Positions 19,062-29,765 are shown, numbered from the stretch's first letter. The stretch is 64,000 bases of DNA from Pseudomonas sp. Os17 (GCF_001547895.1 NZ_AP014627.1:3537501-3601500), one strand, 5' to 3'. Made by a program: numbers and translations. Notes: generated from the sequence alone by a model not told the origin.

Positions 19062-21116
19062 ATGCCACAGTCTCCTACCCTGCAAAGCTTTATCGGCGGC
19101 CGCTGGATCGGCCAGCACCCGGCCCAGGCCTTGCGCAGCGCCATCGACGGCCATGAAGTGGCGCGCACCCATGAAGAGCCCCTGGACTTCGCCGAAGCGC
19201 TGCAACATGGCCGCGTGAACGGTGCCCGAGCCCTGCTGGCCCTGGATTTCCAGGAGCGCGCCCGGCGCCTCAAGGCCCTGGCGCTGTACCTTGGCGAGCG
19301 CAAGGAACAGCTGTACGCCCTGTCCCACCACAGCGGCGCAACCCGGGCCGACAGCTGGATCGACATCGAGGGCGGCAACAGCACCCTGTTCAGCTATGCC
19401 GGGCTCGGCGCCCGCGAGCTGCCCTCGGGCAACCTGCTGCACGAAGGCCCGGCACAGCCCCTGAGCAAGCTCGGCAGTTTTGCCGGCACCCATATCCTGG
19501 TGCCCCGTGGCGGCGTGGCGGTGCACATCAACGCCTTCAACTTTCCCATCTGGGGGATGCTGGAAAAGTTCGCCCCCTGCTTTCTCGCCGGCATGCCCTG
19601 CATCGTCAAACCGGCCAGTGCCACCAGCTACCTGACCGAGGCGGCGGTGCGCCTGATGCATGAGTCCGGCCTGTTGCCCGAAGGCAGCCTGCAACTGGTG
19701 ATCGGCGGCACCGGCGATCTGCTCGATCGCCTGCAAGGCCAGGACCTGGTGACCTTCACCGGTTCGGCGGTCACCGCCGCCACGCTGCGGGCCAACCCCA
19801 ACCTGATCCGCCACTCGGTGCCCTTCAACGCCGAGGCCGATTCGCTGAACTGCGCGATCCTGGCGCCGGACGTGACCCCGGACGACCCGGAGTTCGAGCT
19901 GTTCATCAAGGAAGTGGTGCGGGAAATGACGGTCAAGGCCGGGCAGAAATGCACCGCCATCCGCCGTGCCATCGTTCCGGCCAAACAGCTGGATGCAGTA
20001 GCCACGGGCTTGCGCGAGCGCCTGGCGAAGGTGGTGGTCGGCGATCCGTCGCTGGAAGGCGTGCGCATGGGCGCCCTGGCCTCCCACGCGCAACAGCGGG
20101 ACGTGGCCGAGCGCCTGGAAAGCCTGCTGCACAGCAGCGACCTGTTGTTCGGCGCCCGGGACGGCTTCGAGCCCCGGGGCGAAAACGTCAGCCAGGGCGC
20201 GTTCTTTGCCCCGACCCTGCTGCTGGCCCGCGATCCCCTGGCCCAGGGCGGCGCCCACGATATCGAGGCCTTTGGTCCGGTCAGCAGCCTGATGGCCTAC
20301 GACGATCTGGATCAGGCCCTGGAACTGGCCGCCCGTGGCAAGGGCAGCCTGGTGGCCAGCCTGGTGACCAAGGACCCGGGCATCGCCGCCCAGGTCATCC
20401 CCCGGGCCGCGGCCTGGCACGGCCGGCTGCTGGTCCTGGACCGCGAGTGCGCCGGCGAATCCACCGGCCATGGCTCGCCGCTGCCGCAACTCAAGCACGG
20501 CGGCCCGGGTCGCGCCGGTGGCGGTGAAGAGCTGGGCGGCCTGCGGGCGGTCAAGCACTACCTGCAGCGGGCCGCGGTGCAGGGGTCCCCGAGCATGCTG
20601 GCGGCAGTGACCGGTGAATACGTGCGCGGCGCCAAGGTCATCGAAACCGAGGTCCACCCGTTCCGCCGGCACTTCCAGGACCTGCAGGTCGGTGAATCCC
20701 TGCTGACCCACCGGCGCACCGTGACCGAAGCCGACCTGGTGAATTTCGGTTGCCTGTCGGGGGACCACTTCTATATGCACTTCGACGAGATTGCCGCCAA
20801 GCAGTCGCAGTTCGGCAAGCGCATTGCCCACGGCTATTTCGTGCTCTCGGCGGCGGCCGGTCTGTTCGTCTCCCCGGGGCCGGGCCCGGTCCTGGCCAAC
20901 TATGGCCTGGACACACTGCGCTTCATCAGCCCGGTGGGCATTGGCGACACCCTGCAGGCGCGCCTGACCTGCAAGCGCAAGATCGATCAGGGCAAGCAGA
21001 GCCCCCAGGGCACGCCGCAAGGGGTGGTGGCCTGGGACGTGGAAGTGACCAACCAGCTGGGTGAGCTGGTGGCCAGCTACGACATCCTGACCCTGGTCGC
21101 CAAGCGCCCCGACTAA
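19062..21116 (+). CDS. paaZ: PaaZ, oxepin-CoA hydrolase / semialdehyde dehydrogenase
   Basis: 684 residues with both PaaZ domains. The aldehyde dehydrogenase (about 1-520) has Glu258 (NAEADS) and nucleophile Cys297 (AGQKCTA). The MaoC-type hydratase (about 530-684) has Asp568-His569 (SGDHFYMHF) and His590. It opens the oxepin ring and oxidises the semialdehyde. Both sites look intact, so the shunt to tropone-like products seen when the dehydrogenase is missing is not expected from this enzyme. ATG 19062 follows a CGGAG sequence. It is the last paa gene. Confidence 0.95.
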   Translation: MPQSPTLQSFIGGRWIGQHPAQALRSAIDGHEVARTHEEPLDFAEALQHGRVNGARALLALDFQERARRLKALALYLGERKEQLYALSHHSGATRADSWIDIEGGNSTLFSYAGLGARELPSGNLLHEGPAQPLSKLGSFAGTHILVPRGGVAVHINAFNFPIWGMLEKFAPCFLAGMPCIVKPASATSYLTEAAVRLMHESGLLPEGSLQLVIGGTGDLLDRLQGQDLVTFTGSAVTAATLRANPNLIRHSVPFNAEADSLNCAILAPDVTPDDPEFELFIKEVVREMTVKAGQKCTAIRRAIVPAKQLDAVATGLRERLAKVVVGDPSLEGVRMGALASHAQQRDVAERLESLLHSSDLLFGARDGFEPRGENVSQGAFFAPTLLLARDPLAQGGAHDIEAFGPVSSLMAYDDLDQALELAARGKGSLVASLVTKDPGIAAQVIPRAAAWHGRLLVLDRECAGESTGHGSPLPQLKHGGPGRAGGGEELGGLRAVKHYLQRAAVQGSPSMLAAVTGEYVRGAKVIETEVHPFRRHFQDLQVGESLLTHRRTVTEADLVNFGCLSGDHFYMHFDEIAAKQSQFGKRIAHGYFVLSAAAGLFVSPGPGPVLANYGLDTLRFISPVGIGDTLQARLTCKRKIDQGKQSPQGTPQGVVAWDVEVTNQLGELVASYDILTLVAKRPD

Positions 21117-21131
21117 ACCCCGCCCCCAGGC

Positions 21132-21320
21132 AGGCGCTGGCGGGCCAGCGAAGGCGTCCTTGAACGCTGCGCAAGACTCACAGGCCCATTCGTCGGCAAG
21201 CCGGCGCCTGCAAGAGCCCCCCCGATGGTGTGCCGAGCGTAGGCGCTGGCTTGCCGGCGAAGGCGCCCAGCGGCACTGTGCAGGAGCCAAGGGCCTGCTC
21301 GCCGGCAAGCCGGCGCCTAC
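21132..21320. repeat. Cluster of REP elements after paaZ
   Basis: Short palindromic units near 21191-21214 and 21298-21320 (CGCCGGCAAGCCGGCGCCT-type) and an inverted copy at 21239-21266 (GTAGGCGCTGGCTTGCCGGCG). The last two face each other, as in a REPIN pair. A degenerate unit lies at about 21132-21158. These are Pseudomonas REP sequences; they may also stabilise or end the paa transcript. They fill most of the 320-bp gap before nhaB. Confidence 0.82.
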
Positions 21321-21436
21321 TAGGGTGGGGGCCGGATCGCTTGGGTGGAGGCGATTGTCGCAAAAGATTTCATCAATTCTTGATTCTCAATTCGCCATGC
21401 GGCAAGTTGCGCGCTTCTCAACACAAGGAGCAGCCC

Positions 21437-22939
21437 ATGTCCGGCTCAATGGCCCAGGCGTTTGCGCACAATTTTCTCGGCCAGTCCCCACGTTGGTACA
21501 AGGCCAGCATCCTCGCCTTCCTGCTGCTCAATCCCCTGCTGTACTTCTGGGTCAGCCCGGCGGCGGCCGGATGGTGCCTGGTGATCGAGTTCATCTTCAC
21601 CCTGGCCATGGCCCTCAAGTGCTACCCCTTGATGCCCGGCGGCCTGCTGCTGGTGGAGGCGCTACTGCTGGGCATGGCCACGCCCCAGGCCCTGTATGAC
21701 GAACTGGTGCACAACTTCCCGGTGATCCTGCTGCTGATGTTCATGGTGGCCGGCATCTATTTCATGAAGGAACTGCTGCTGTTCCTGTTCTCCCGGCTAC
21801 TGCTGGGGGTGCGTTCCAAGGCGCTGCTGGGCTTGCTGTTCTGCTTTCTGTCGGCCTTTCTCTCGGCCTTTCTCGACGCCCTGACCGTCACCGCGGTGAT
21901 CATCAGCGCCGCCGTGGGCTTCTACTCGGTGTACCACCGGGTGGCCTCCGGCAATGACCCGCGCCAGGACAGCGCCTTTGGCGACGACCAGCACCTGCCG
22001 CCCCTGCATCACGACGACCTGCAGCAGTTCCGTGCCTTTCTGCGCAGCCTGTTGATGCACGGCGCCGTGGGCACGGCCCTGGGCGGCGTGTGCACCCTGG
22101 TGGGTGAACCGCAGAACCTGTTGATCGGCCACGAGATGGGCTGGCACTTCGCCGAGTTCTTCAGCAAGGTGGCGCCGGTGTCCCTGCCGGTGCTGGCGGC
22201 GGGGCTGGCGACCTGCGTGCTGCTGGAAAAACTGCGCTGGTTCGGTTACGGCACCCTGCTGCCGGACAACGTGCGCCGGGTGCTGGCCAACTACGCCGCC
22301 GAAGACGATGCCCAGCGCAGCGCGCGGCAACGGGCGGCCCTGCTGGTGCAGGGGCTGGCGGCCTTGATCCTGATTATCGGCCTGGCCCTGCATGTGGCCG
22401 AAGTCGGGCTGATCGGGCTGTTGGTGATCGTGCTGATCACCGCCCTCACCGGGATTACCGATGAGCACCGGCTGGGCAACGCCTTCAAGGACGCCATGCC
22501 CTTCACCGCCCTGCTAGTAGTGTTCTTTGCCGTGGTCGCAGTGATTCACCAGCAGCAACTGTTCGTGCCGCTGATCCAGTGGGTGCTGGCGCTGCCGCAG
22601 GAGCAGCAACCGGGCATGCTGTTCATCGCCAATGGCCTGCTGTCGGCGATCAGTGACAACGTGTTCGTCGCCACCATCTACATCACCGAAGTGAAACGGG
22701 CCTTCGTCGCCGGACAGATGAGCCGCGAACACTTCGAGACCTTGGCGATCGCCATCAACACCGGCACCAACCTGCCCAGCGTGGCCACGCCCAACGGCCA
22801 GGCGGCGTTCCTGTTCCTGCTGACGTCGGCGATTGCGCCGCTGGTTCGCCTGTCCTACGGCCGCATGGTGTGGATGGCCCTGCCCTACACCGTGGTCATG
22901 GGCCTGCTGGGCTGGTACGCGGTGAGCTACTGGCTGTAG
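21437..22939 (+). CDS. nhaB: NhaB Na+/H+ antiporter
   Basis: 500 residues with about 12 transmembrane helices, the normal NhaB length. Family stretches include [34 protein letters not shown] and [18 protein letters not shown]. It exchanges Na+ for H+ at the inner membrane. ATG 21437 has AAGGAG 8 bp upstream. It stands alone on the plus strand between the REP cluster and a convergent operon. Confidence 0.94.
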   Translation: MSGSMAQAFAHNFLGQSPRWYKASILAFLLLNPLLYFWVSPAAAGWCLVIEFIFTLAMALKCYPLMPGGLLLVEALLLGMATPQALYDELVHNFPVILLLMFMVAGIYFMKELLLFLFSRLLLGVRSKALLGLLFCFLSAFLSAFLDALTVTAVIISAAVGFYSVYHRVASGNDPRQDSAFGDDQHLPPLHHDDLQQFRAFLRSLLMHGAVGTALGGVCTLVGEPQNLLIGHEMGWHFAEFFSKVAPVSLPVLAAGLATCVLLEKLRWFGYGTLLPDNVRRVLANYAAEDDAQRSARQRAALLVQGLAALILIIGLALHVAEVGLIGLLVIVLITALTGITDEHRLGNAFKDAMPFTALLVVFFAVVAVIHQQQLFVPLIQWVLALPQEQQPGMLFIANGLLSAISDNVFVATIYITEVKRAFVAGQMSREHFETLAIAINTGTNLPSVATPNGQAAFLFLLTSAIAPLVRLSYGRMVWMALPYTVVMGLLGWYAVSYWL

Positions 22940-22946
22940 GCACTGC

Positions 22947-22978
22947 CGCGCCGCCCCGGGGCTGGACGTTGCGGCGCG
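22947..22978. terminator. Possible hairpin between nhaB and the HAD gene
   Basis: CGCGCCGC (22947-22954) can pair with GCGGCGCG (22971-22978) across a 16-nt loop, between two convergent genes. There is no T tract, so it is a weak call. Confidence 0.4.
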
Positions 22979-23031
22979 CTTGATTCGATAGCAGCAAGCC
23001 CGTGGCCCGGCGCAACGCCCGGCCATGCTCC

Positions 23032-23853
23032 TCAGCGCAGGAGGATGTAGCGCTCGATGGCCTCGGCGGCGCCGTCTTCCAGGTTGCTGCCGGTGATCAC
23101 ATCCGCCTGGCGCTTGACCTGCTCCTGCGCCTGGCCCATGGCAATCGACAGGCCGGCACGCTGGAACATCGCCGGGTCGTTGCCGCCATCCCCCAGCGCC
23201 GCGGTGCGCTGCAGCGGCACGCCCAGGTACTCGGCCAGGGTGACCAGGGCCTGTCCCTTGTCCGCCTGCAGGGCGGTGACATCAAGGAACCTGGGTTGGG
23301 AACGGGACGCCTGGGCCTGCCCGGCGGTGCTTGCATGCAAGCGAGCCTCCAGCTCCACCAGCAACCGATGGTCGCTGCTGGCGGCCACGATCTTGTCGAT
23401 GCGCGGCAGGTACTCCTCGAAACTGTCCACCACTTTCGGCCCAAAGCCCAGGGCCTGGCGCTCCAGGGGCATGAGGGCGCCATCGAGGTGGCGCAGCAGC
23501 CATTGGTTGTCGGCGAACACCCAAGTCTCGATCTGCGGGAACGCTTCGAACAGCAGCAAGGCGCTCACCGCCGCTGGCACCGGCACATGATGGCGAACCA
23601 GAAAGCGGCCATCGGGCCTGACGATGCTGCCGCCATTGAACCCCGCTGTCGGCAGGTCCACGCCCAGGGCCTCGATCTGCTGCTGCATGGCCCGCGGCGG
23701 TCGGCCGGTGGCCAGGCTGAACGCCACCCCAGCCTCGCGCAAGGCGCGAACGGCATCGAGGGTGCGGGGGCTGATGCTGTGGTCGGGACGCAACAGGGTG
23801 CCGTCCATGTCACTGAGCAGGAACTGGATCGACGGCGCCTTGGAGACACTCAT
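23032..23853 (-). CDS. HAD-superfamily Cof-type phosphatase
   Basis: 273 residues. Motif I DMDGTLL (about 15-21), motif II SLATGR, motif III Lys in ALQADKGQAL and motif IV GDGGNDPAMF identify a class IIB (Cof/YbiV-like) HAD phosphatase, usually acting on sugar phosphates or related metabolites. Its start overlaps the zwf stop by 4 bp (ATGA), so it is translated together with gnd and zwf. A role in trimming sugar-phosphate intermediates is plausible; substrate unknown. Confidence 0.85.
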   Translation of the reverse strand: MSVSKAPSIQFLLSDMDGTLLRPDHSISPRTLDAVRALREAGVAFSLATGRPPRAMQQQIEALGVDLPTAGFNGGSIVRPDGRFLVRHHVPVPAAVSALLLFEAFPQIETWVFADNQWLLRHLDGALMPLERQALGFGPKVVDSFEEYLPRIDKIVAASSDHRLLVELEARLHASTAGQAQASRSQPRFLDVTALQADKGQALVTLAEYLGVPLQRTAALGDGGNDPAMFQRAGLSIAMGQAQEQVKRQADVITGSNLEDGAAEAIERYILLR

Positions 23854-25363
23854 CCGAGGGGGCGCCAGACCCGGCCGTCCCGCGCCAGCAGCTCGTCGCC
23901 GGCCGCCGGGCCATCGGTGCCGGCGGGATAAGGCTGCACGCTGGCGTCCTGCTTCCAGGCATCGAGAAAGGGCTGTACCGCACGCCAGCCGTTCTCGATG
24001 TTGTCGGCGCGCTGAAACAGGGTCTGGTCGCCGATCAGGCAGTCATAGATCAGCGTCTCGTAGCCGGTGGACGGCTGCATTTCGAAGAAATCGCGGTAGG
24101 CAAAGCCCAACTCGATATTGGCCATGTCCAGGCTCGGCCCGGGCCGCTTGGCCAGCAGATCGAACCATACGCCCTCATTGGGCTGGATCTGGATCAGCAG
24201 GTAGGTCGGCGACAGGCGCTCGACCTCGGTGTCACGGAATTGCGCATAAGGCGCCGGCTTGAAGCAGATGACGATCTCGGTGTCGCGCACGCTCATGCGC
24301 TTGCCGGTACGCAGGTAGAACGGCACCCCGACCCAGCGCCAGTTGTCGATCATCACCTTCAGCGCGACATAGGTTTCGGTATTGCTGTCCGGCGCCACAT
24401 TGGCCTCGTCGCGATAACCCGGCACCGGCTTGCCGTCCGCCACGGCGGCACTGTACTGACCGCGCACCGAGTTGGCCCGGGCCTCTTCCAGGGACCAGGG
24501 GCGGATCGCCCCCACGACCTTGGCCTTCTCGCCGCGCACCGCGTCGGCGCCAAAGGCCGCCGGGGGCTCCATCGCCACCATCGCCAACAGCTGGAACAGG
24601 TGATTGGGCACCATGTCCCGCAGGGCGCCGGTGTGTTCATAAAAGCTGCCACGGGTTTCGACCCCGACGGTTTCCGCCGCGGTGATCTGCACGTGGTCGA
24701 TGTAATGATTGTTCCAGAACGCTTCGAACAGGCTGTTGGAGAACCGGCTGACCAGAATGTTCTGCACGGTTTCCTTGCCCAGGTAATGGTCGATGCGATA
24801 GATCTGCTTCTCGCTCATGACCTTGAGCAGGCAGGCGTTGAGGGCTTCGGCGGTCTGCAGGTCGGAGCCGAAGGGCTTCTCGATCACCACCCGGCGAAAG
24901 CCGTCCTCCCGCTCTTCCAGCAGCCCCGCCGCCCCCAGCCGCTGCACCACTTCACCGAAGAAGCGCGGCGCGGTGGCCAGGTAGAACACCGCATTGCCGG
25001 TGCCGCTGGCGGCAATCCGTGCTGCCAGCTCGACATAGGTGGAATCGTCGAGGAAATCGCCCTGGACGTAGCGGATGCCCCGGGTCAGGCGGGCCCAGAC
25101 GGCGGCGTCCACCGACGCCCCCTGGCCTTGTTTGTTCAGCACTTCATCGCGAAGGAAGTCTTCCAGCAGCGTGGCGAACTCGGCGTCGCTCACCGCATTG
25201 TGGTCGACGCCGACAATCCGCAGTCCCTCATCCAGCAAGCCGTCGCGGCTCAGGTTGTACAGCGCCGGGGTCAACAGGCGCTTGACCAGATCGCCCCGGG
25301 CACCGAACAGGAACAGCGTGGTCGGCGGCGCCGGCAACGCCTTGGACTTCTTTCGCGTGGCGG

Positions 25364-25367
<4 letters not shown>
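23850..25367 (-). CDS. zwf: Glucose-6-phosphate 1-dehydrogenase
   Basis: 505 residues. The nucleotide-binding segment [12 protein letters not shown] lies near 19-30, EKPFGSDL near 163 and the active-site signature RIDHYLGKE near 192. It oxidises glucose-6-phosphate to 6-phosphogluconolactone, feeding the pentose phosphate and Entner-Doudoroff routes. It overlaps gnd upstream and the HAD gene downstream by 4 bp each. Fluorescent pseudomonads carry more than one zwf; pairing with gnd rather than with pgl-eda suggests the oxidative pentose phosphate copy. Confidence 0.94.
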
Positions 25368-26344
<977 letters not shown>

Positions 26345-26757
26345 GTGCTGATGCTCCTACTGCAAAAAATTCAGATCAAAAAATGTATAGCCCAATGGGC
26401 CGGTACCCACTTCAAGGGGCGCAACTATACAAGGCAAGACGCTCCAAGACAGCGCAATCTTCAGACAAAAGCGCAGTTTTTGCGGCCACCTGCGCTCAAC
26501 GCGACGTGCCCGGGCCCGGTTCCCGCCCCGGCGGGCGGGCGGGCAACGAGTGAAGATTAGTCCAGGCACCCGGGGCGAAGTTTCGCAGAGCCCGGGGGAA
26601 TAACGACAGAAAACCACGGCAAGACACAGCGACCCCGAAAAATAAAAAAGTTCCCATTACCCGAAAAAGAAATAAAATCGCCGCCTGCGACAGCGCTCCA
26701 CGCCCGGCATGGGCAGAGCACAGCATAGTTGAGGCACGCCATTTGCGAGGTGAAGCA
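26345..26757. other. Divergent intergenic region, 413 bp
   Basis: Lies between gnd (minus) and a 60-residue plus-strand gene. The gnd-proximal 60 bp are AT-rich. A second A-rich stretch lies at about 26636-26684, and a GC-rich patch with overlapping CCCGCC/GGCGGG repeats near 26518-26545. I see no further ORF and no clear operator. Confidence 0.45.
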
Positions 26758-26940
26758 ATGGGCACAGTACAACCGGCACGACCTGCACAAACCCTTTATG
26801 TGACCATTCGTCGCGACGAATTGCGTCAGCTCAAGGAGCAACGCGACCAGTTGCAACAAGAGGTCGCACAACTGCGCCGGATGTTGCAGGCCCAGGCTCA
26901 AGGCCCTGTCGCCGAGCTGCACCTTCCCTCCGCGAGCTGA
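26758..26940 (+). CDS. Small coiled-coil protein of unknown function (60 aa)
   Basis: ATG 26758 follows GCGAGGTGAAG, a good Shine-Dalgarno; the in-frame ATG at 26743 lacks one. After a short N-terminus with a beta-like stretch (LYVTIRRDEL), residues about 22-48 form a heptad pattern (LRQLKEQRDQLQQEVAQLRRML), a short leucine-zipper helix. There is no signal peptide or membrane segment. A hairpin follows 12 bp after the stop, so it is likely monocistronic. I do not recognise the family; oligomerisation is the only safe inference. Confidence 0.62.
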   Translation: MGTVQPARPAQTLYVTIRRDELRQLKEQRDQLQQEVAQLRRMLQAQAQGPVAELHLPSAS

Positions 26941-26952
26941 ACTCGCCCCTCG

Positions 26953-26971
26953 ACGCAGGCCCGGCCTGCGT
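26953..26971 (+). terminator. Hairpin after the 60-residue coiled-coil gene
   Basis: ACGCAGGCC pairs with GGCCTGCGT almost without a loop; in practice the inner GC pairs open. Downstream TTATCTG is only weakly T-rich. Confidence 0.55.
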
Positions 26972-27169
26972 TATCTGTCCAACGGCGCATCCGCCGAACA
27001 GCCGTGACTGCGGCGGCTTCCCGGACAAAAATCCCACGTCTGCCTCACGAACTTTTCACACTTGCCACTCGATACTCCAGGCCATTGTGGCCGTCTTGTT
27101 ACCGACGGCGGGCTTCATTTGCGGCGCGATACCTGCGCCCAATGATCTTGGAATTGTGGGGAGCACTGA

Positions 27170-28912
27170 ATGGCTTTGTTCAAACGCAGTACGACGTCTG
27201 CGGCAGGTTTCGACTGGATGGGCCTGCTCTGGCTGTTCCTGTTCTTCTGGTATTTCTCCGGCATCACTCAACTGCTGATCCAGCTGACCGACACCTCCGG
27301 CTTCGCCGGTTTCCGCCAGGCGTTCTTCATGAGTGCCATCTGGCTGGCGCCGATGCTGCTGTTCCCGGCGCGCACCAAAGTCATGGCCGCGGTGATCGGT
27401 GTGGTGCTCTGGGCCTGTTCCATGGCCAGCCTGGGCTACTTCTTCATCTACCAGCAGGAGTTCTCGCAAAGCGTCATTTTCATCATGTTCGAGTCCAACC
27501 CCTCGGAAGCCGGTGAATACCTGACCCAGTACTTTGCCTGGTGGATGGTTGCGGCCTTCCTGGCCCACACGGCCTTTGCCATCTTCCTCTGGACCCGCCT
27601 GCGCCCGGTCTACCTGCCCCGGGGCCAGGCACTGGTCGCCGCCGCGGCGATCCTGGTGGCGATTGTCGGCTACCCCCTGGTCAAGCAGATCTCGCGCACC
27701 GAAACCCTGGCCGACGGCCTGGAAAAGTTCGAAACCCGCATCGAGCCGGCAGTGCCATGGCAGATGGTGGTCGCCTATCGCCGCTACCGTCAGCAACTGG
27801 ACGGCATGCAAGGCATGCTCGACAGCGTCAGCAAGATCCCGCCCCTGACCAACCTCAAGGACAGCATGGCCAACCAGCCGGCCACCCTGGTGCTGGTGAT
27901 CGGTGAATCCACCAACCGCCAGCGCATGAGCCTGTACGGCTACCCGCGCCAGACCACTCCGGAGCTGGACAAGCTCAAGGACCAGCTGGCGGTGTTCAAC
28001 AACGTCATCACCCCGCGCCCCTATACCATCGAGGCCTTGCAACAGGTACTGACCTTCGCCGATGAAGAAAACCCCGACCTGTATCTCAAGACCCCCTCCC
28101 TGGTCAGCGTGATGAAGCAGGCCGGCTACAAGACCTACTGGATCACCAACCAGCAGACCATGACCAAGCGCAACACCATGCTCACCACCTTCTCTGAACA
28201 GGCGGACGAGCAGGTTTACCTGAACAACAACCGCAACCAGAACGCCCGCCAGTACGATGGCGACGTCCTGGAGCCCTTCTCCAAGGCCCTGGCCGACAGC
28301 GCCCCGCGCAAGTTCATCGTGGTGCACCTGCTGGGCACCCACATGAGCTACCAGTACCGCTACCCGCCGACCTTTGAAAAATTCACCGATCGCCAGGGCG
28401 TGCCGGCCGGCGTGCACGACGACCAGGTGCCGACCTACAACAGCTATGACAACGCCGTGCTGTACAACGACTTCGTGGTGTCCAGCCTGATCAAGGACTA
28501 CGCCAAGACCGACCCCAACGGCTTCCTGCTGTACCTGTCGGACCACGGCGAAGACGTCTTCGACTCTGCCGGCCACGACACCCTGGGACGCAACGAAGGC
28601 AAGCCCACCGCGCCGATGTACACCATTCCGTTCATGGCCTGGGCCTCGCCGAAATGGCGCGAAACCCATGACTGGAACTTTGCTTCCGACCTCAGCCGGC
28701 CCTACATCAGCTCCCAGCTGGTGCATACCTGGGCCGAACTGGCCGGCCTGAGCTTCGATCAGCTGGACCCTAGCCGCAGCCTGATCAGCGACAGCTTCAA
28801 GCCTCGCCCCCTGCTGATTGGCGACCCCTACTCGCGCCAGAGCAAGCCGCTGATCGACTTCAGCCTGATGAAGCCCAAGCCGCCGACCGACGCCGCCGTG
28901 GTGCAGCAGTAA
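27170..28912 (+). CDS. cptA: Phosphoethanolamine transferase (CptA/EptA-type)
   Basis: 580 residues. The N-terminal half has about five transmembrane helices (15-38, 47-66, 72-94, 122-141, 154-172). The periplasmic sulfatase-fold domain starts near 238, with nucleophile Thr248 in VIGESTNRQR and metal ligands in LSDHGEDVFDSAGHDTLG. The enzyme transfers phosphoethanolamine from phosphatidylethanolamine to LPS. The family split between CptA (core heptose) and EptA (lipid A) is hard to make by eye; the YPRQTTPEL and EALQQVLTF stretches fit CptA better. Added positive charge on LPS can lower binding of cationic peptides. Confidence 0.82.
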   Translation: MALFKRSTTSAAGFDWMGLLWLFLFFWYFSGITQLLIQLTDTSGFAGFRQAFFMSAIWLAPMLLFPARTKVMAAVIGVVLWACSMASLGYFFIYQQEFSQSVIFIMFESNPSEAGEYLTQYFAWWMVAAFLAHTAFAIFLWTRLRPVYLPRGQALVAAAAILVAIVGYPLVKQISRTETLADGLEKFETRIEPAVPWQMVVAYRRYRQQLDGMQGMLDSVSKIPPLTNLKDSMANQPATLVLVIGESTNRQRMSLYGYPRQTTPELDKLKDQLAVFNNVITPRPYTIEALQQVLTFADEENPDLYLKTPSLVSVMKQAGYKTYWITNQQTMTKRNTMLTTFSEQADEQVYLNNNRNQNARQYDGDVLEPFSKALADSAPRKFIVVHLLGTHMSYQYRYPPTFEKFTDRQGVPAGVHDDQVPTYNSYDNAVLYNDFVVSSLIKDYAKTDPNGFLLYLSDHGEDVFDSAGHDTLGRNEGKPTAPMYTIPFMAWASPKWRETHDWNFASDLSRPYISSQLVHTWAELAGLSFDQLDPSRSLISDSFKPRPLLIGDPYSRQSKPLIDFSLMKPKPPTDAAVVQQ

Positions 28913-28923
28913 GAATCCACACC

Positions 28924-28942
28924 GGGGGCCGCAACGGCCCCC
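28924..28942 (+). terminator. Hairpin after cptA
   Basis: GGGGGCC-GCAAC-GGCCCCC, a perfect 7-bp GC stem 11 bp after the cptA stop. It lacks a following T run, so termination strength is uncertain. Confidence 0.55.
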
Positions 28943-29095
28943 ATCCGCGCCAATACGCAACAGCCCTTCCCCCTTCCGCCTGCCCCCGTAGAAGCCTGCT
29001 GGTCGACGAAAGCGCCAGCACCCGCCCTGATCAATGCCTCTGTCGGCACAGCGGCTCATAGCGGCCTGCACTTGGCAACGGACACATGTTGTCAA

Positions 29096-29113
29096 GAATG
29101 CAATTGTGCATTC
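29096..29113. promoter_or_regulatory. Palindrome upstream of ptrA
   Basis: GAATGCA-ATTG-TGCATTC, a perfect 7-bp inverted repeat, 107 bp before the ptrA start. It could be an operator for a dimeric regulator. It does not match the CopR-type box found before copR. Confidence 0.4.
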
Positions 29114-29219
29114 AGGCTGACGTTAACCCTCACTTAATACACTTCGCTGAAACTTGCCCCATCACTTCTTGTACAGGGACGAAACAAGTGACCGAACACT
29201 CTTAAGTAGGAAACGCAGT

Positions 29220-29444
29220 ATGAAACTTTCAACTTTGGTATTTAGCGGTTTGATCCTAGCCACTTCCAGTGCAGCCTTTGCCGAAGGCGGAGCCGAGCAT
29301 ATGCAACGCTTCTACGAGAACTTCCGGGTCAATCAGCAACAGATTCACGGCGATAAGAACCAGAACCTCGCCAAGACCGAGCAAGACAAGGCCGGTACTC
29401 ACTATTCCGCGCCGGACGCCAAGAAACAACAGCCCGACGCTTGA
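29220..29444 (+). CDS. ptrA: PtrA-like small periplasmic copper-module protein
   Basis: 74 residues. ATG 29220 follows AAGTAGGAAACG (Shine-Dalgarno AGGA). The signal peptide is MKLSTLVFSGLILATSSAAFA; the mature protein of about 53 residues is hydrophilic with EHMQRFYENFRVNQQQ and no Cys. The pattern and the place directly before copR-copS match the PtrA family, a copper-induced periplasmic protein in P. aeruginosa first described as a type III secretion repressor. The mature part is rich in His, Gln, Asp and Glu, which could bind Cu. An intrinsic terminator separates it from copR. Family assignment is from memory of the motif and the synteny. Confidence 0.75.
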   Translation: MKLSTLVFSGLILATSSAAFAEGGAEHMQRFYENFRVNQQQIHGDKNQNLAKTEQDKAGTHYSAPDAKKQQPDA

Positions 29445-29505
29445 TCCATGTTCAACGCAATACCCACTCTGGACATTGTGCTCCTGTGACAGAGATGGAC
29501 GTTTT

Positions 29506-29529
29506 GGCGCCCTGTTGGGCGCCTTTTTT
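29506..29529 (+). terminator. Intrinsic terminator after ptrA
   Basis: GGCGCCC-TGTT-GGGCGCC stem-loop followed by six T: a textbook terminator between ptrA and copR. Confidence 0.92.
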
Positions 29530-29572
29530 ATATCCGCTTAAAACAACTTTCTGTCACCACAATGACCCCTGC

Positions 29573-29588
29573 ATTACAACTCTGTCAT
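29573..29588. promoter_or_regulatory. CopR-type box upstream of copR
   Basis: ATTAC-AACTC-TGTCAT fits, on the opposite strand, the CTGACA-n5-GTAAT box that I recall for P. aeruginosa CopR, with 10 of 11 fixed bases and the correct 5-nt spacing. It lies 178 bp before the copR ATG, suggesting autoregulation or control of copRS by copper. Confidence 0.55.
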
Positions 29589-29765
29589 TTGCCACTGCGC
29601 GCGTGCCGATTGAATTAGGATGCCTGCGTCCGATCACACGCCATTCATCGACTCAGCGGCTAATCATCTGAATTAATTGATTATTTCTGTTGACCCTGTA
29701 GCTACTACAGGCTTCATCCTCCCCCTCATTCGATACTTCCCAAGCACTTTGAAGAGAATCCGGCA

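Larger units (their letters stand above)
28913..29219. other. cptA-ptrA intergenic region, 307 bp
   Basis: Contains a GC-rich hairpin after cptA (GGGGGCC / GGCCCCC at 28924-28942, no T tract) and, towards ptrA, a palindrome at 29096-29113 in the probable promoter region. The last 120 bp are AT-richer, as expected of a promoter. No ORF. Confidence 0.5.
29445..29765. other. ptrA-copR intergenic region, 321 bp
   Basis: Holds the ptrA terminator and a CopR-like box (both listed separately). The remaining sequence up to copR is AT-rich and contains the copR promoter, whose -35/-10 I could not fix with confidence. No ORF supported. Confidence 0.5.

Noticed and set aside
17286..21308. 1340-codon open frame on the minus strand opposite paaL and paaZ
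   Set aside because: It lies antisense to two well-recognised genes, has the Gly/Gln/His/Ala-rich composition typical of shadows in GC-rich DNA and no recognisable domain.
21117..21436. CRISPR-like repeats in the REP cluster
   Set aside because: Units are short palindromes in both orientations with irregular spacing and no spacers; no cas genes nearby.
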